A stretch of 64,000 nt of DNA from Liriodendron chinense (lineage: Eukaryota; Streptophyta; Magnoliopsida; Magnoliales; Magnoliaceae), in the NCBI GenBank assembly GCA_003013855.2, contig ML058459.1:999050-1063049 (forward strand), written 5' to 3'. This document shows, piece after piece, positions 30,667 to 41,408 of this stretch; within the stretch, counting starts at the first letter, position 1; every line of letters begins with the position of its first letter. Under the pieces are notes generated by a model. It was not told the origin of the DNA. It worked only from the letters and a program-made list of their open reading frames with translations, and ran no database searches. The position numbers and the translations under genes are program-made.

Positions 30667-30945
30667 AAAACTTACTATAAATAGTAAAATTGAAAATAAA
30701 CTAGCCTAATGACCGTCAATACGGTCGATTCTCGCGATTCCGGCTTGGGCAACCTGGCGTAGCGGGTTGGTTGGCTAAAGTAGCTCGAGCTACCCCAAAT
30801 TGATATATTATACGTCCCGTAACTCATTCCGGTTTGTGAGATACGACCGATTTACAGTCCTGACGGTTCGGATCACTTTCGACCCCGACCAGTCTTCTTT
30901 TGCTCCATCTGGGCCATGAAATAATCAGCGACCCGTTCTACATCA
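30667..30945 (-). repeat. Partial LTR of the CRM-like element (outer right)
   Basis: About 280 bases of LTR in minus orientation, joined to the RNase H coding end within the words CGAGCTAAAA. It ends in CTACATCA next to the target duplication GATTT. It resembles the left outer LTR and keeps the GGCGTAGCGGGTTGG block missing from the central LTR. Confidence 0.88.
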
Positions 30946-30950
30946 GATTT

Positions 30951-31437
30951 TGGGAATCATCCGATTCTCTCTATTTATTCTATTTGAAGAAATGAAGGAT
31001 CCAAATTGATCTTTTTTCAGTTGCCGAATCTTTGTTTGATTGATGAATACATGATATTCCTGAATCTGTGCCCTTCAACCATTGCTTGAAAACTAGGAAC
31101 TTGGACTCAGGCTTGGGCAATTATTGAGTTGAGATTTGGATGCTTCAATTGGATAACATGGATGAGTCTTGTAAATTTTCACTAGGTCTAATATATCTTT
31201 AGTTTTTGCCCATGTTAGCACCAACTCGAACCTTTATCATCAAGTTGTATGAAAGCTTTATATGAACTGACTTAAAGAAAGAAAGAAAGAAAAAAAAAGG
31301 TGAGGATTTACCTGTGGGTAACAGAAATAGACCACTGAAATAATCGAGTGAGCTCCAAGTGTGTAGCAGCGGTTGTTCAAGAAGTGAGATGCATGTTTTT
31401 GGAGAGGTTTTTTTTTTTTTTTTTTTTCCTTCTATTA
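30951..31437. other. Intergenic sequence between CMC4 and LQY1
   Basis: It is AT-rich, with a (GAAA)n tract near 31275-31300 and a long T run at 31408-31427. No gene is seen. Confidence 0.5.
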
Positions 31438-31667
31438 GGGCCTGTTTAGATGCCGCCAAATAAGTTACTTTTTCTACTTAAAACAGTACCTTTTCTACTT
31501 GCAACAGTAGATACGTAACTTATTTGAGAGAAGTAAGTTTGGTTTAAGATCAATTGTAAGTAACTTTTTTACTTAAAGGTACTTAATCACTTAAGCTTAA
31601 TAAGTACAAACCAAGATAAGCTACCTGAGGCATAAGTAGCTTAAGTAACTTACGATCCAAACGCCCC
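31438..31667. mobile_element. Tourist-like (PIF/Harbinger) MITE, 230 bp
   Basis: The ends GGGCCTGTTTAGATG and GATCCAAACGCCCC are imperfect inverted repeats, and TTA flanks both sides (31435-31437 and 31668-31670), the target typical of PIF/Harbinger. It lies about 0.8 kb upstream of the LQY1 start codon. Confidence 0.8.
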
Positions 31668-32459
31668 TTAACATAAGTTAAAAAGTAACTTAGTTGTTGG
31701 TGTCAAAACATTTTCTAAAATTTCACTATTTTTTTTCTTTTTTCTTTTACCTTTTCCGCTACATATTTTCTCTACATTTTTATAACGTTTCTATCATATA
31801 AGAATATTTTTCTGAGTACCAACGGTATTACAGACAATACTGATACATGTTACTGTTTCCCGTCATCAATACATGCAACGATATGGATGCTCTGAACGTC
31901 AGTTTTCAATATCACATCATCAATGCATGTAAGGATATGGATGCTCTGAATATTGATTGGAACCTTATTTCTAGAAGTGAATGGATTTGGCCTTATTTAT
32001 TATATCCATTAATTTTCCGAGCCATGGATGGGATGGTTAGGATTCACTGAAAAATGTCATCCTTGGGGGCCCTAAGCAAATCCAAGATGGGCATCAACAA
32101 ATATGGGTGGGAATCAAAATTGTCAGAGATGTCTAATTTTTCACAAAATCATCTCAACCGTTCATCTTTTAGGCTATTGATTGTACCATTAAGAACATTC
32201 CATCCATACTTCTTGTTTTTTTTTTTTTTTTCAACCAATTTGCACAAATGAACAGCCCAGATTGGCCAATTACACTGTCCAAGAGTCCTAATGCAGTTAG
32301 GAGCACAAGAACTAGTAGTCCTCCAGGAGCACTGCATCATTTCTCTATCCAAAACATGCGGTCCACAAACTCCCGCCTGAAAGCTGCAACTTCTACACGT
32401 CTGATGATCGGAAAAACAGCTATTTCGTTTTAGCAATTTCCGACCCAAAATCCCAAACA

Positions 32460-35400
32460 ATGTCAGTCGCACCTCGCCTCTACTCTCCCTTTCTCCACCC
32501 CTTTCCTTCTTCCCATCCAAAACTCTCTCTTCCTCTCTCCTCTTCTTCTCATAATCCCACCATCAGAAGAAATCAACGGCCACCCACTTCTTATCCATGC
32601 ATCAGGGCCGTGGATCTCGACCAAAACACAGTAATCTCGACCTTCCATCCACTGTCATGATCGTCTCATCTTCTTTTCTTTTCTTTCTCATTTTCTTCAA
32701 TTTAATTCCCCCTTTTTTTTCTTTTTCTTTTTTTGCAGCTGGTAGCGGTATCAGTGGGCGTCGTGAGTGTCGCCGTCGGTATCGGCATTCCAATCTTTTA
32801 TGAATCTCAGATTGATAATGCGGTGAGTTCATATCAGTATCTCTTACTAAAATAGAGAAAAATGGTGATTTAACAAAGAGAGTGGGTGCCCCTATCTATT
32901 GTCATTGGGCTATCTATGAGTGCCCATCTGAGCCATCCAAAAATTGGGCCCCATTCTGGATGTGCATTGTCTGGAAATCATAGTGGCTAGTGTATCATCT
33001 TGGCTGTTGAATTTGGGCACTGGCAATTTTTATTATGGCCATCGATTTGATGGTCACAAGTTGGATGGTTCTGATTGCCCCCATCAATGTGGTTTCTGGG
33101 CTGTGCTGCATCTTCGATGGGGCCGCGATTTGGGTGGTCTGGATTGGAGTGAATATATGTCATGAGTATTCTGGATAGATGGTAGCACCCTAGTGTAGTC
33201 CTGCTCCATGGATTTCAATTGGAGCTGATCCAATGCCTCTGGAGTCATGGGAGCTACTGGGCCACCAGCTTGGATGAGATCGGGACCGATCATCCTCTGA
33301 GCTCTGCCATTTCATTGACCACTAACAAAGCATTGCCTTGATATCACAATCTTAGTTGTCCAGTCATTGAACTTTTCAGTGAATATGAGCCATGTCTTTA
33401 GCTTCCATTTCTACACCACTGATTAAATGGTTAGGATTGTCTGGTCAGTATGATTTTTTTGGCCCATCCAATATCGTACCTGTTGACTGTACGTTCCAGA
33501 TGTTGTCGAGATATTGCATAGTATAGTGGATCAGTGCCCTTCAACCTTTCCCTTTTTAGAAAGGGGAAAATACAAACTATGAAGGGAATTTTCATTTGGA
33601 AGTGGTAGTTTGGGAATTATGTCAGGGAGGTGGAGTGGACCACATTGCACAATGGAGTAGCCTCAACTAGTTGTCACTCTAATGTACAAGTGGTCCTATA
33701 GGAAAATCTGGACAGTCAATCTGGTGGGGCCCTACAATGTGTGGCCCATGGTAAAGAAAGCACACTGAGCATAATCCTAGGTATCAATTTTGTTGCCTTA
33801 AGGGAATTTCTATTACAGAATAGTTAGGATTCTTCAGTTGATCTGCTTTTGCATTATGGGCCATCCAAATAGGCCCACAAAATGACCTCCCCAGATCACC
33901 ATATCGTGTGACCTCGCGCACTTGGCGCACTAACTGTCTATGAATAGTTCAATGTGTGGCTAACCTGAAAGTCTCTTGCCAAGATGAGTGTGGTGAGTAG
34001 CCAACTGAATCCTACTTGTTGGCACATGTGGGTGAATCTCAGACCATTCATCAGGTGGGCTCTACCATGTAGCGGTGGCCCGAAAAGTATTCATTCCTGT
34101 CCTTATGTGGCCAAGCATTGGCTGAATGTGAAATATTTTGAAAACAGTTATTTTCATGCATGCATAGCACATATGATGATGCTTTATAAATAGTTTCATA
34201 AGCAGAGATGTCCAAATAGCCTTACTCAGAGGCTCTTGATAAGTTGGAGGAAGGCATTGACGCTTTTTTTTTGGTCTATTTTCTGTCATATACAGGCAAA
34301 ACGTGACAACACACAACCTTGTTTCCCCTGTAGTGGATCAGGCGCTCGTAAGTCCACAATTCTCTCCTCCTGTTTTCATTTTAAACTTTTTGGGGCTCAT
34401 CCATTGTAGAACACCTATAGCTAATGTTCATTGTGGCTGAATCTTATCATCTCATTTATCTGGTGATCTGAAGTGGGTCCCACTTGACACAGCCCACCCC
34501 ATGAATGGTCAAATGGTGCAGTCTTTTTCAAATGGGAACTTGATACCTAGGAGTACTTATTTGCTTTGGTTAAAGAAATTTATCATGCTCTTCTTGTTAA
34601 AGCCTTTTGCTGGTTGAGGATATGCATAGATTAATCTGCTTTTAGTTTGGGGCCCATGGTTCAGTGATCTACACCATTGATATGGTCAGGTTCATCATGG
34701 ATGGTCCATCAAGTTAAAAGTATTAAGTATAATACAAGTGTCACATTCCTCAACATTAGATACAAAGAAAACATAAATAAATAAAATAATAAAAATACAT
34801 TGTAGCGTCTGCTACCCGCTATGTAACTGTAGCATACACTACGACCCTTGTAGCGTACACTACACTGAATTTACGCTATTTAGTACGCTACATAGCACTA
34901 CAGGCTATGCTACGCTACGAGCGCTATTCGAAACACTGATGAACACTTCATGCTGTCAATAAGTAGGTCTAGTGTGTGTTACTGTGTGGAGTAATCCTCA
35001 GTTAAATTTATGCCAAGCGCTAAATAATTCATTCGTCTTTGATCATAATTTGAAAGGAAAAAAAAGGAGATAAGTTTCTAAATGCTATAAAAGACATCAC
35101 TAGAATATGCATAATGGAAAAGGGAAAAGAAGAACCCAAACTAAGAGAACAAAGTAAAATCTCATAAAGATGATCCACTCCACTTTGTATGAAGAAACAC
35201 ACCACAAAAGTACCTAGCACACTTGTTTTCTTCTTTTGATATTGTAGGATATTGCAGCTTGCCCATCCCTAGGGGAAGGTGTTGGGATGCAAGTGTTGTC
35301 AATGTGAGCCTTTTACCATGGCTGGTTCAAGAACCCTGTAGAAAGAAGAGGACAATTACTGAAATGTTCCTAATCTACAATTGAAAAGCCGACCCCAAAG

Positions 35401-38400
35401 TACTGGGAGAAATGCTAAGATGATGACAATGATAGTGGTGATGGTCATCCTCTTGTAGGCTGGACAATACCTTTTCCCTTTTTCCTCATCAGTGATTCAA
35501 AAGGCGAAAAGTTGAAATTCGACAGCCTACTTGGCCTGCTTTACCTGCCGATTAAATGCTTCCATGTAATGTACTGGGTAATCTGGTTGCTGAATATTAC
35601 TGATTTCATGTCTACAAAGGCTGACAAATCACTAATATCAACTAAAGCTCTGTTGGTCAATTCACTATTTGCATTCTTAGAAGTGACTTTCACATGTTCC
35701 ATGTCCACCACTTGAAGCGAATTGATAATTGAACTTGTTATATGTGCTCCCCGAAACCCTGGAATACATCTTCATCTATGTTTCATGGATATGGATGACT
35801 GTCGAGATGAGATACTAACATAGTGTCAGATTTGCCTGAACCCAGAAAAAAAGGATCCTGGATTCAGCAAGATGTAGTTGAGAACAAATACTTTATAAAA
35901 AAAAAAAAAAAAATTAATAAGGAAGAAGACAATAAATATCTAGAAAACCTTAAAGGTCTTAAGTGTTTATTAAAATCAAGAGGGATAGAAACAAAATGGC
36001 ACTTGATAGTTTTACCTCATTTGTAAGTAATAGTACATTTTTAATAATAATATTCTAAAAAATAAATTTGGTTTATGTTTAAAATTGGTTCTACTGTTTT
36101 TATTCTTTCTTTAATATAGTGCATCCAGTAAAGAATTATATGGTAAGAGGGTTCTTTATGTCTAGGTGTCTAAATGGTTCAATTCGATAGGATTTGGTTG
36201 CACAAGAATCGTAGCATGTTTTCCAAGCATCCATGTGCATGTGTGTGTTGGATACTTCGAACATACGATAGTTTCCTACATAAGAATCCATGTAAGCTCC
36301 TGACAGTTCCAATCATCTATCAACACCTCTTGACAACGGGAAAAATACATCTGAGATGTGTCCATTATGGTAGTCGCCAGTGACATCTGAACTGTTGTAA
36401 CACCAATGAAAGTTACATTCCTTCAAGATCCATACTTCAACTCCCATGATTGTATAAATCTGTCAACTCAGTGGTAGGCAGAGCAACTTCGATGCACTTG
36501 AAGAACCCAATCTTTATATCTATCATAAGTACACTCGGAGATAATGTTTGCATCTCTTAATTAATCACCAAGAGGGCCAGAAAAAATCAGTATAATCTAT
36601 CCATTGCAAATACTGGATACAATACTGGGTACTCCATGGGATGACACGCCTCTGCATCATGGTTTCAAGTGAAATTAACATCAAATTCTTTAACAAAGTA
36701 CTTCGTTGCTTGAACTACACCAGAAAAATGACATAGGGGTCTTTTTGCATGCTGGTGGTTCCAATCAATCGAGTATCGACAGGATTAACCTCTGTTTCAG
36801 GTGGGAACAAAACAAAACTTACTGAAAAATGGAGTCCTTTTAATGCCTTCTTTCATGTGACATTTCCAACAAACCAAATGCTCAAAATTTTCATTTTCAA
36901 TTCCTTTAAGATTTAAAATAAAAAAAATGATTCACCCTTGGGTCCAAACTGGCCTAACTAAGCCAAAGTACAAATTGTAATCATTGAACCTAGCAAAGCT
37001 GATATCCTGCATACTGTCTCTGGGGGTCAATCATCCATCATCGTCGTTGTTGGTGATTGAATAATCTAATTGTTAGGATCATGAGCTTCAGTGCTTAACT
37101 TTCATAATTTTCCCAATTTGGCATGCCATTTGTATTTTCCCATATCCTGTTGCTGCTCACAATTTGAGATTTGTTCACAATCTCCACTGAAGCATGCAAT
37201 GTGTTATATTATGTGTTGTTATACACTAATTTCATACCCAAACTTGGTAGTTGGATGAACTAGTATCGTCTTCATGATTCAATCATTCTCGTATTTATCG
37301 GCATCATTTGACTAAAATGCTTCTTTGGAATCATAAGAAATCCATGGTGGGCCAAATAAATGCTTCAAAATGATGATTTGACCTATTGTGTCCATCTGAT
37401 CTTGTGACGCAGAGAGGACGTGGTAGGTCGATCACCGTCTCCCTAACCGATAGTTTCTCGAATCCACGAGAAGAAATAAAAGATAAAAAGAGGAAATAAA
37501 TTCCGAATAATTGAATAATTGATAATTGAATGCATAAAAACGGAATTACAATGCATATAAATAGGAAACTAAACCCTAGGTAAAGTATCAAAATCCAACT
37601 CCAACTAAAACTCCTAGAAAACGCAACTTACTATAAATAGTAAACTTACTATTTATAGAAGTCGTTCAATCCTACTAGAACTCTTGGTTTTCGGCCAAAA
37701 ATAGAAAGTTTTCAAACGGCCTCAACCACGCTGTTCTACGAAATATTCTAAGCCCTTTTCATGTTGGGCACTAACTCTAAAACCATACGGATGCAAAGTT
37801 ATGATCGAATTAAAACTTACTATAAATAGTAAAAACGAAAATAAACTAGCCTAATGACCGTCGATACGGTCGATTCTCGCGATTCCGGATTGGGCAACCC
37901 GGTGTAGCTGGGTTGGTTGGCTAAAGTAGCTCGAGCTACCCCAAATTGATATATTATACGTCCCGTAACTCATTCCGGATTGTGAGATACGACCGATTCA
38001 CGGTCCTGACGGTCCAGATCACTTTCGGCCCCGTCCGGTCTTCTTTTGGTCCATCTGGGCCATGAAATAGTCAGCGACCCGTCCTACATCATCTTGACTA
38101 TCCACTTCTCATTATTCTATCGATCAAGATTGGTGTGATTTTTGCAACATGCTTTGCACTGTTTGTTTAGGTGGAAAACCATGCAAAACGATATGAATTC
38201 GTCTGATGGGACAGTTTCTTCTGTGCGAGATACCAAAAAAGCGGAGGAAATCAATTTTCTTTTCCTATCTTTTTCCAAAAAAAAAAAACAAGAAGAAGAT
38301 GAAGAAGAAAAAAGAACACTGTTAAGTGTAGATTGCATGATTACAAGAGACAGGTCTTGCTGTTTAACCATCAAACTCTTAACATTTGCACCCCATAAAA

Positions 38401-40538
38401 GTATTCTCCATTTGGAGACATTATCATTTCCTACATGTACATACATATATTACATACACGTGCATGCATGCATGCAATTGACAACTCATGTTGATTTTCC
38501 TAGGTTACTTCTTTAATAGTTGTTTACCTTTCCAATTTTTTTTGTTCAATATATTGCATTCAATGAAACAGAAAGTGAATGTATCGAGCAATGGATTTGA
38601 GATGTAACAGAAACTGAATGTATCGAGCAATGGATTTGAGATGTATTGTATTTTTAGCAGCCAACATGTTAATTCAACCGAGATTCTGTACTTTGTTTCT
38701 TCTGTTCAATGCTGAGCAAATATAAATAGTTCATACGAAACTACCCCCAAAATGCTGACCATGATCTTATGCTTACAAATGTCCACCATTCATTAATGCT
38801 TTGCAAATGATTAGGCATGTTATGTTTTAGAGCAATGTAGATTTTGCATGGGATCGGGAAGTGTGACAGTCGAGCTTGGTGGGGGCGAAGATGAAGTTTC
38901 ACGATGCATCAATTGTGATGGTGCTGGCACTTTGACATGCACGACTTGCCAAGGCAGTGGGATTCAACCTCGCTACCTCGATCGCAGGTAAGACTTTGCA
39001 GTTTTTCTATAGTGCAACTAAAAATAAAAATGAAATAGACGTTCAACTTTTCAACATACTGGTTATGGAATTTGTATCATAGCTTTGGAAGGACGGACTA
39101 GTCCCCTGCATAGGTCTAAACTTAGGTGACTCAACTAGAAGCATGGGTGACTCGACTCAATGAGATTTCAAGCCGACTCATTGGAAAATACTCTCCTGGA
39201 CTGACTTGGTCACGACTCAGCAAGACTTGTCGAGCTAACCCATTGGCTCGTTCAACCCGATGCGACTCACGGGGACTCAGACCTAAGTCACTCAGTTAAC
39301 CAACACCTGGGTCAACAACTGGTCAACTGCATTGTTGATGAAAAGAGATACTAATGAGTAATAAGAGTTGAAGCATAACCAATATAAAACTAAACACCCT
39401 ATCCAACACAATAACAAAATTTATTTCACATATTATGAATACTTAATTATTTTTTTTACTTCTCAAAAACTGTTTTTGATATTGTTCTTTAAGTAATTTA
39501 TTTAATTATTAAACATTGAGCCAAATCAAGTGAATACTTTGTGAGTCTTCAAGTCAACTTGACCTGACATCTAGTTGTGTTTTCAGGTTTTTGAACCATT
39601 TTCCCATGAACATTTGTTCAAAATTTAGCAAGTGACAAGTTCGAAAATAAACGGTGTATATCGTCTGGAAAAAAAGAAAGTAAATGATAATAGATAGTTG
39701 TTATGAAAGATGTCGATTGAATAATTGTTGGGGAATGATCCCAATGTATAGTTATCATTTAATCACAGACAAGTGATAGTCAATAATTGGGTCTTGGGTC
39801 ATGATTTGATGGTGATGATAAAGTGGGACCCAATACCCATGCTCGCATACAAACCTATAGGGGTGAGCGCATCATTTCATAATCATCACCTGATCTGATG
39901 GTTGGTATTGGGGAAGTTCTGAATGATGAGTGTGGAAGCATTAAGGGCAGGTCGGATTGGGAACTTCGAATAGAGTGGAGCTTCTGGCTATTAAAACCAG
40001 CAATGAGATCTTTGCGAGTCAGATGGGTGGGCCTTTCACTGTGTGGGAGGGAGGGAGGGAGGGATCCGTTGTTTGTTCTATGCAAAACATAGTTTGAAAA
40101 CCTGAAAACTTGACTCAAATGTGCACTGGATCGATTTGACTCGAAGACTCAATCAAGAACTCCACTCGATTTGGGAGTAATGACTTGATCACTAATATTT
40201 TCAAATATAAAAAATATTATAGAATGCATAAATTAATAAAAATATGAAAAAAAACAGAAAACCTAGACAACCCAGGAAAAAACTTTGTCAAACTTGTTAC
40301 AAGTTTTTTACTCAGCTCAACAAATCTTGAAGAGATGTGATGAAAATGAATTTTTCATTCAGTCGACTCAAAATCTGTTTAATATAGTTGAGTTGATGAT
40401 GGGTTTTTTAACTATGATACAAATTATGTATTTACTTTGTATTATCCCTGCATGGACCTAAATAGAAGAAAGAATTTCCTAACGAGGGTGTGATCGGTGT
40501 ATATTGTGTTGCACAGAGAATTCAAAGATGATGACTGA
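32460..40538 (+). CDS. LQY1: LQY1, thylakoid zinc-finger protein disulfide isomerase for photosystem II upkeep
   Basis: Five exons join in phase: 32460-32630, 32739-32822, 34296-34347, 38831-38987 and 40517-40538, giving 161 residues ending EFKDDD. Residues 1 to about 50 are Ser-, Pro- and Arg-rich, as in a chloroplast transit peptide. Residues 59-78 (VAVSVGVVSVAVGIGIPIFY) form one membrane span. Four DnaJ-type CxxCxGxG repeats follow at C94, C105, C128 and C139. This order, the linker YESQIDNA, and the tail QPRYLDRREFKDDD match Arabidopsis LQY1, which acts in repair and reassembly of photosystem II under high light. All donors are GT and all acceptors AG. Intron 3 (4.5 kb) holds a CRM solo LTR and intron 4 (1.5 kb) another repeat. 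The start is the only Met giving a transit peptide. No frame damage is visible. Confidence 0.96.
34800..34945. repeat. Cluster of TAGCGTACGCTA-type words in LQY1 intron 3
   Basis: The words GTAGCG, GCTACG, TACACTACG and ACGCTA recur more than ten times in about 140 bases, ending CGCTATTCGAAACACTGATG. This resembles one subterminal end of a DNA element. The matching other end was not found. Confidence 0.45.
34946..37404. other. LQY1 intron 3, mostly unassigned
   Basis: There is no intact gene. The minus strand from about 35770 to 35512 carries an open stretch without ATG near its start (GAHITSSIINSLQVVDMEHV and onwards) that I do not recognise. A run of 17 A lies at 35897-35913. Other minus-strand pieces between 36200 and 36800 are short and interrupted. 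Confidence 0.4.
37405..38091 (-). mobile_element. Solo LTR of the CRM-like family in LQY1 intron 3, target duplication TCTTG
   Basis: It begins TGACGCAGAGAGGACG and ends CGTCCTACATCA on the plus strand, with TCTTG on both sides (37400-37404 and 38092-38096). It is nearly identical to the LTRs of the element at 24797-30945, including the TAGCTCGAGCTA palindrome. No internal sequence remains. Confidence 0.92.
39069..40425. mobile_element. Candidate DNA element with AATTTGTATCATAG termini in LQY1 intron 4
   Basis: AATTTGTATCATAG at 39069-39082 and its exact complement CTATGATACAAATT at 40412-40425 bound a 1.36-kb segment. Clusters of ACTCGACTC-type words lie just inside each end (39110-39310 and 40090-40390). 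No coding capacity and no clear target duplication were seen. It nearly fills LQY1 intron 4. Confidence 0.55.
40045..40063 (+). other. Potential G-quadruplex, five GGG tracts
   Basis: Five GGG runs separated by single A residues lie in LQY1 intron 4 on the coding strand. Four such runs are enough for an intramolecular quadruplex in principle. Confidence 0.7.
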
Positions 40539-40798
40539 AACTTGAGTGATCGACGATCAGCAGATTCATGGCGATCAGCAGCGAATATTGTATATCGAGT
40601 GATCGGCGTGATCGGTGATTAGCAGCATAGTATACATGCCGGTTCGTGACATTGCCATTAACTTATGGAAGAACAGATTTTGTATGGATGTACCATGTGT
40701 TGTTCAATTGTATCAAATTCTAAGATTTGTCCTTGCATTCTTTTATTTAAGATTTCTTGGTTCTTGACTGCTTTGTAGCCTATACAATTTTTCCATAA

Positions 40799-41004
40799 GG
40801 GCATGTTTGGGTACATGGAATCCAAATGAAGAGAAATGAAATGAAGAAGGTTTACCTTAGATTGACAACGTGGGATGTTTGAATAGCAAAGAAGGGGGAG
40901 GATTTCACATGGCAATTATTGTACTATTCTATACTAATACAAGAAACTATATGATCATTGTCTCACATATATAAGGATTCCACTCTCCATTCAAACATGA
41001 CCCC
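40799..41004. mobile_element. Tourist-like MITE, 206 bp, downstream of LQY1
   Basis: GGGCATGTTTGGGTA at the left and TTCAAACATGACCCC at the right are imperfect inverted ends, flanked by TAA at 40796-40798 and 41005-41007. It is about 260 bases past the LQY1 stop codon and so may lie in or near its 3' UTR. Confidence 0.75.
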
Positions 41005-41283
41005 TAATATTGGAATCATGCTCATGGAGATAATAATATTTTAGTTATAAATAGTGTTTCTTCCTTTTCATTCCATTTCCAGTGGGTATTCGAACATGTC
41101 TTAAAGATAGTTTGGTTCTAACACCCATGCAACACTCGTGAAATGCTCCAATGCTACTTGAGTCAAGTCTCCTACTACGTGCACCATCAAAAACTTCATA
41201 AGAAAGCAAGAGATTGCTAAGAGAACACAAGAGAGTGAAGAGGAACTTCCAATGCACCAGAGAGAAAACAAGTCTTATAATGC

Positions 41284-41408
41284 ATGCGACCCTATGGCTC
41301 AGTGGTAGACTCACGTGAGTTTCAACACGAGGTCATGGGTTCGAGCACCCATGGTGGCGTGAGTGCACGGGCGTGTGTGGGGTGTGTGAGTGTGTGTGGA
41401 TTAAAATA
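41284..41408 (+). mobile_element. tRNA-derived SINE, 125 bp, perfect 14-bp target duplication
   Basis: The A box TGGCTCAGTGGTAG begins at 41295 and the B box GGTTCGAGCACCC lies at 41338-41350, the RNA polymerase III promoter of a tRNA-derived SINE. AAGTCTTATAATGC occurs exactly at 41270-41283 and 41409-41422. The tail is GTGTGTGTGG plus an A-rich end. It sits inside the LTR of the decayed Gypsy element. Confidence 0.88.

Larger units (their letters stand above)
24797..30945. mobile_element. CRM-like Gypsy retrotransposon with internal inversion and three LTR segments
   Basis: GATTT flanks the unit at 24792-24796 and 30946-30950, and both outer ends are LTR ends (TGACGCAGGG and CTACATCA), so it integrated as one piece. 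In order it has a complete LTR on minus (24797-25482), integrase on minus (to about 26558), a complete LTR on plus (26561-27223), primer site and gag-protease-RT-RNase H on plus (27224 to about 30666), and a 279-bp partial LTR on minus (30667-30945). The integrase piece starts almost exactly where the RNase H piece stops, so the two halves come from one pol gene cut at a single point, with one half inverted. The integrase text (LPRTQRGMDSVFVVVDRFSK) and its reading frame running into the LTR suggest the CRM clade of chromoviruses. Confidence 0.88.

Noticed and set aside
24797..30945. Two separate nested CRM elements
   Set aside because: The integrase and RNase H pieces meet at the same point of one pol gene, and there is one outer target duplication. 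Nesting would require coincident breakpoints. It is not fully excluded.
32463..32832. Minus-strand open frames over LQY1 exons 1 and 2
   Set aside because: They are shadows of the LQY1 coding frame and of a T/C-rich intron.
41289..41360. A tRNA gene (A and B boxes present)
   Set aside because: The body after the B box is GT-rich, no cloverleaf acceptor stem is visible, and a 14-bp target duplication surrounds it. It is a tRNA-derived SINE.
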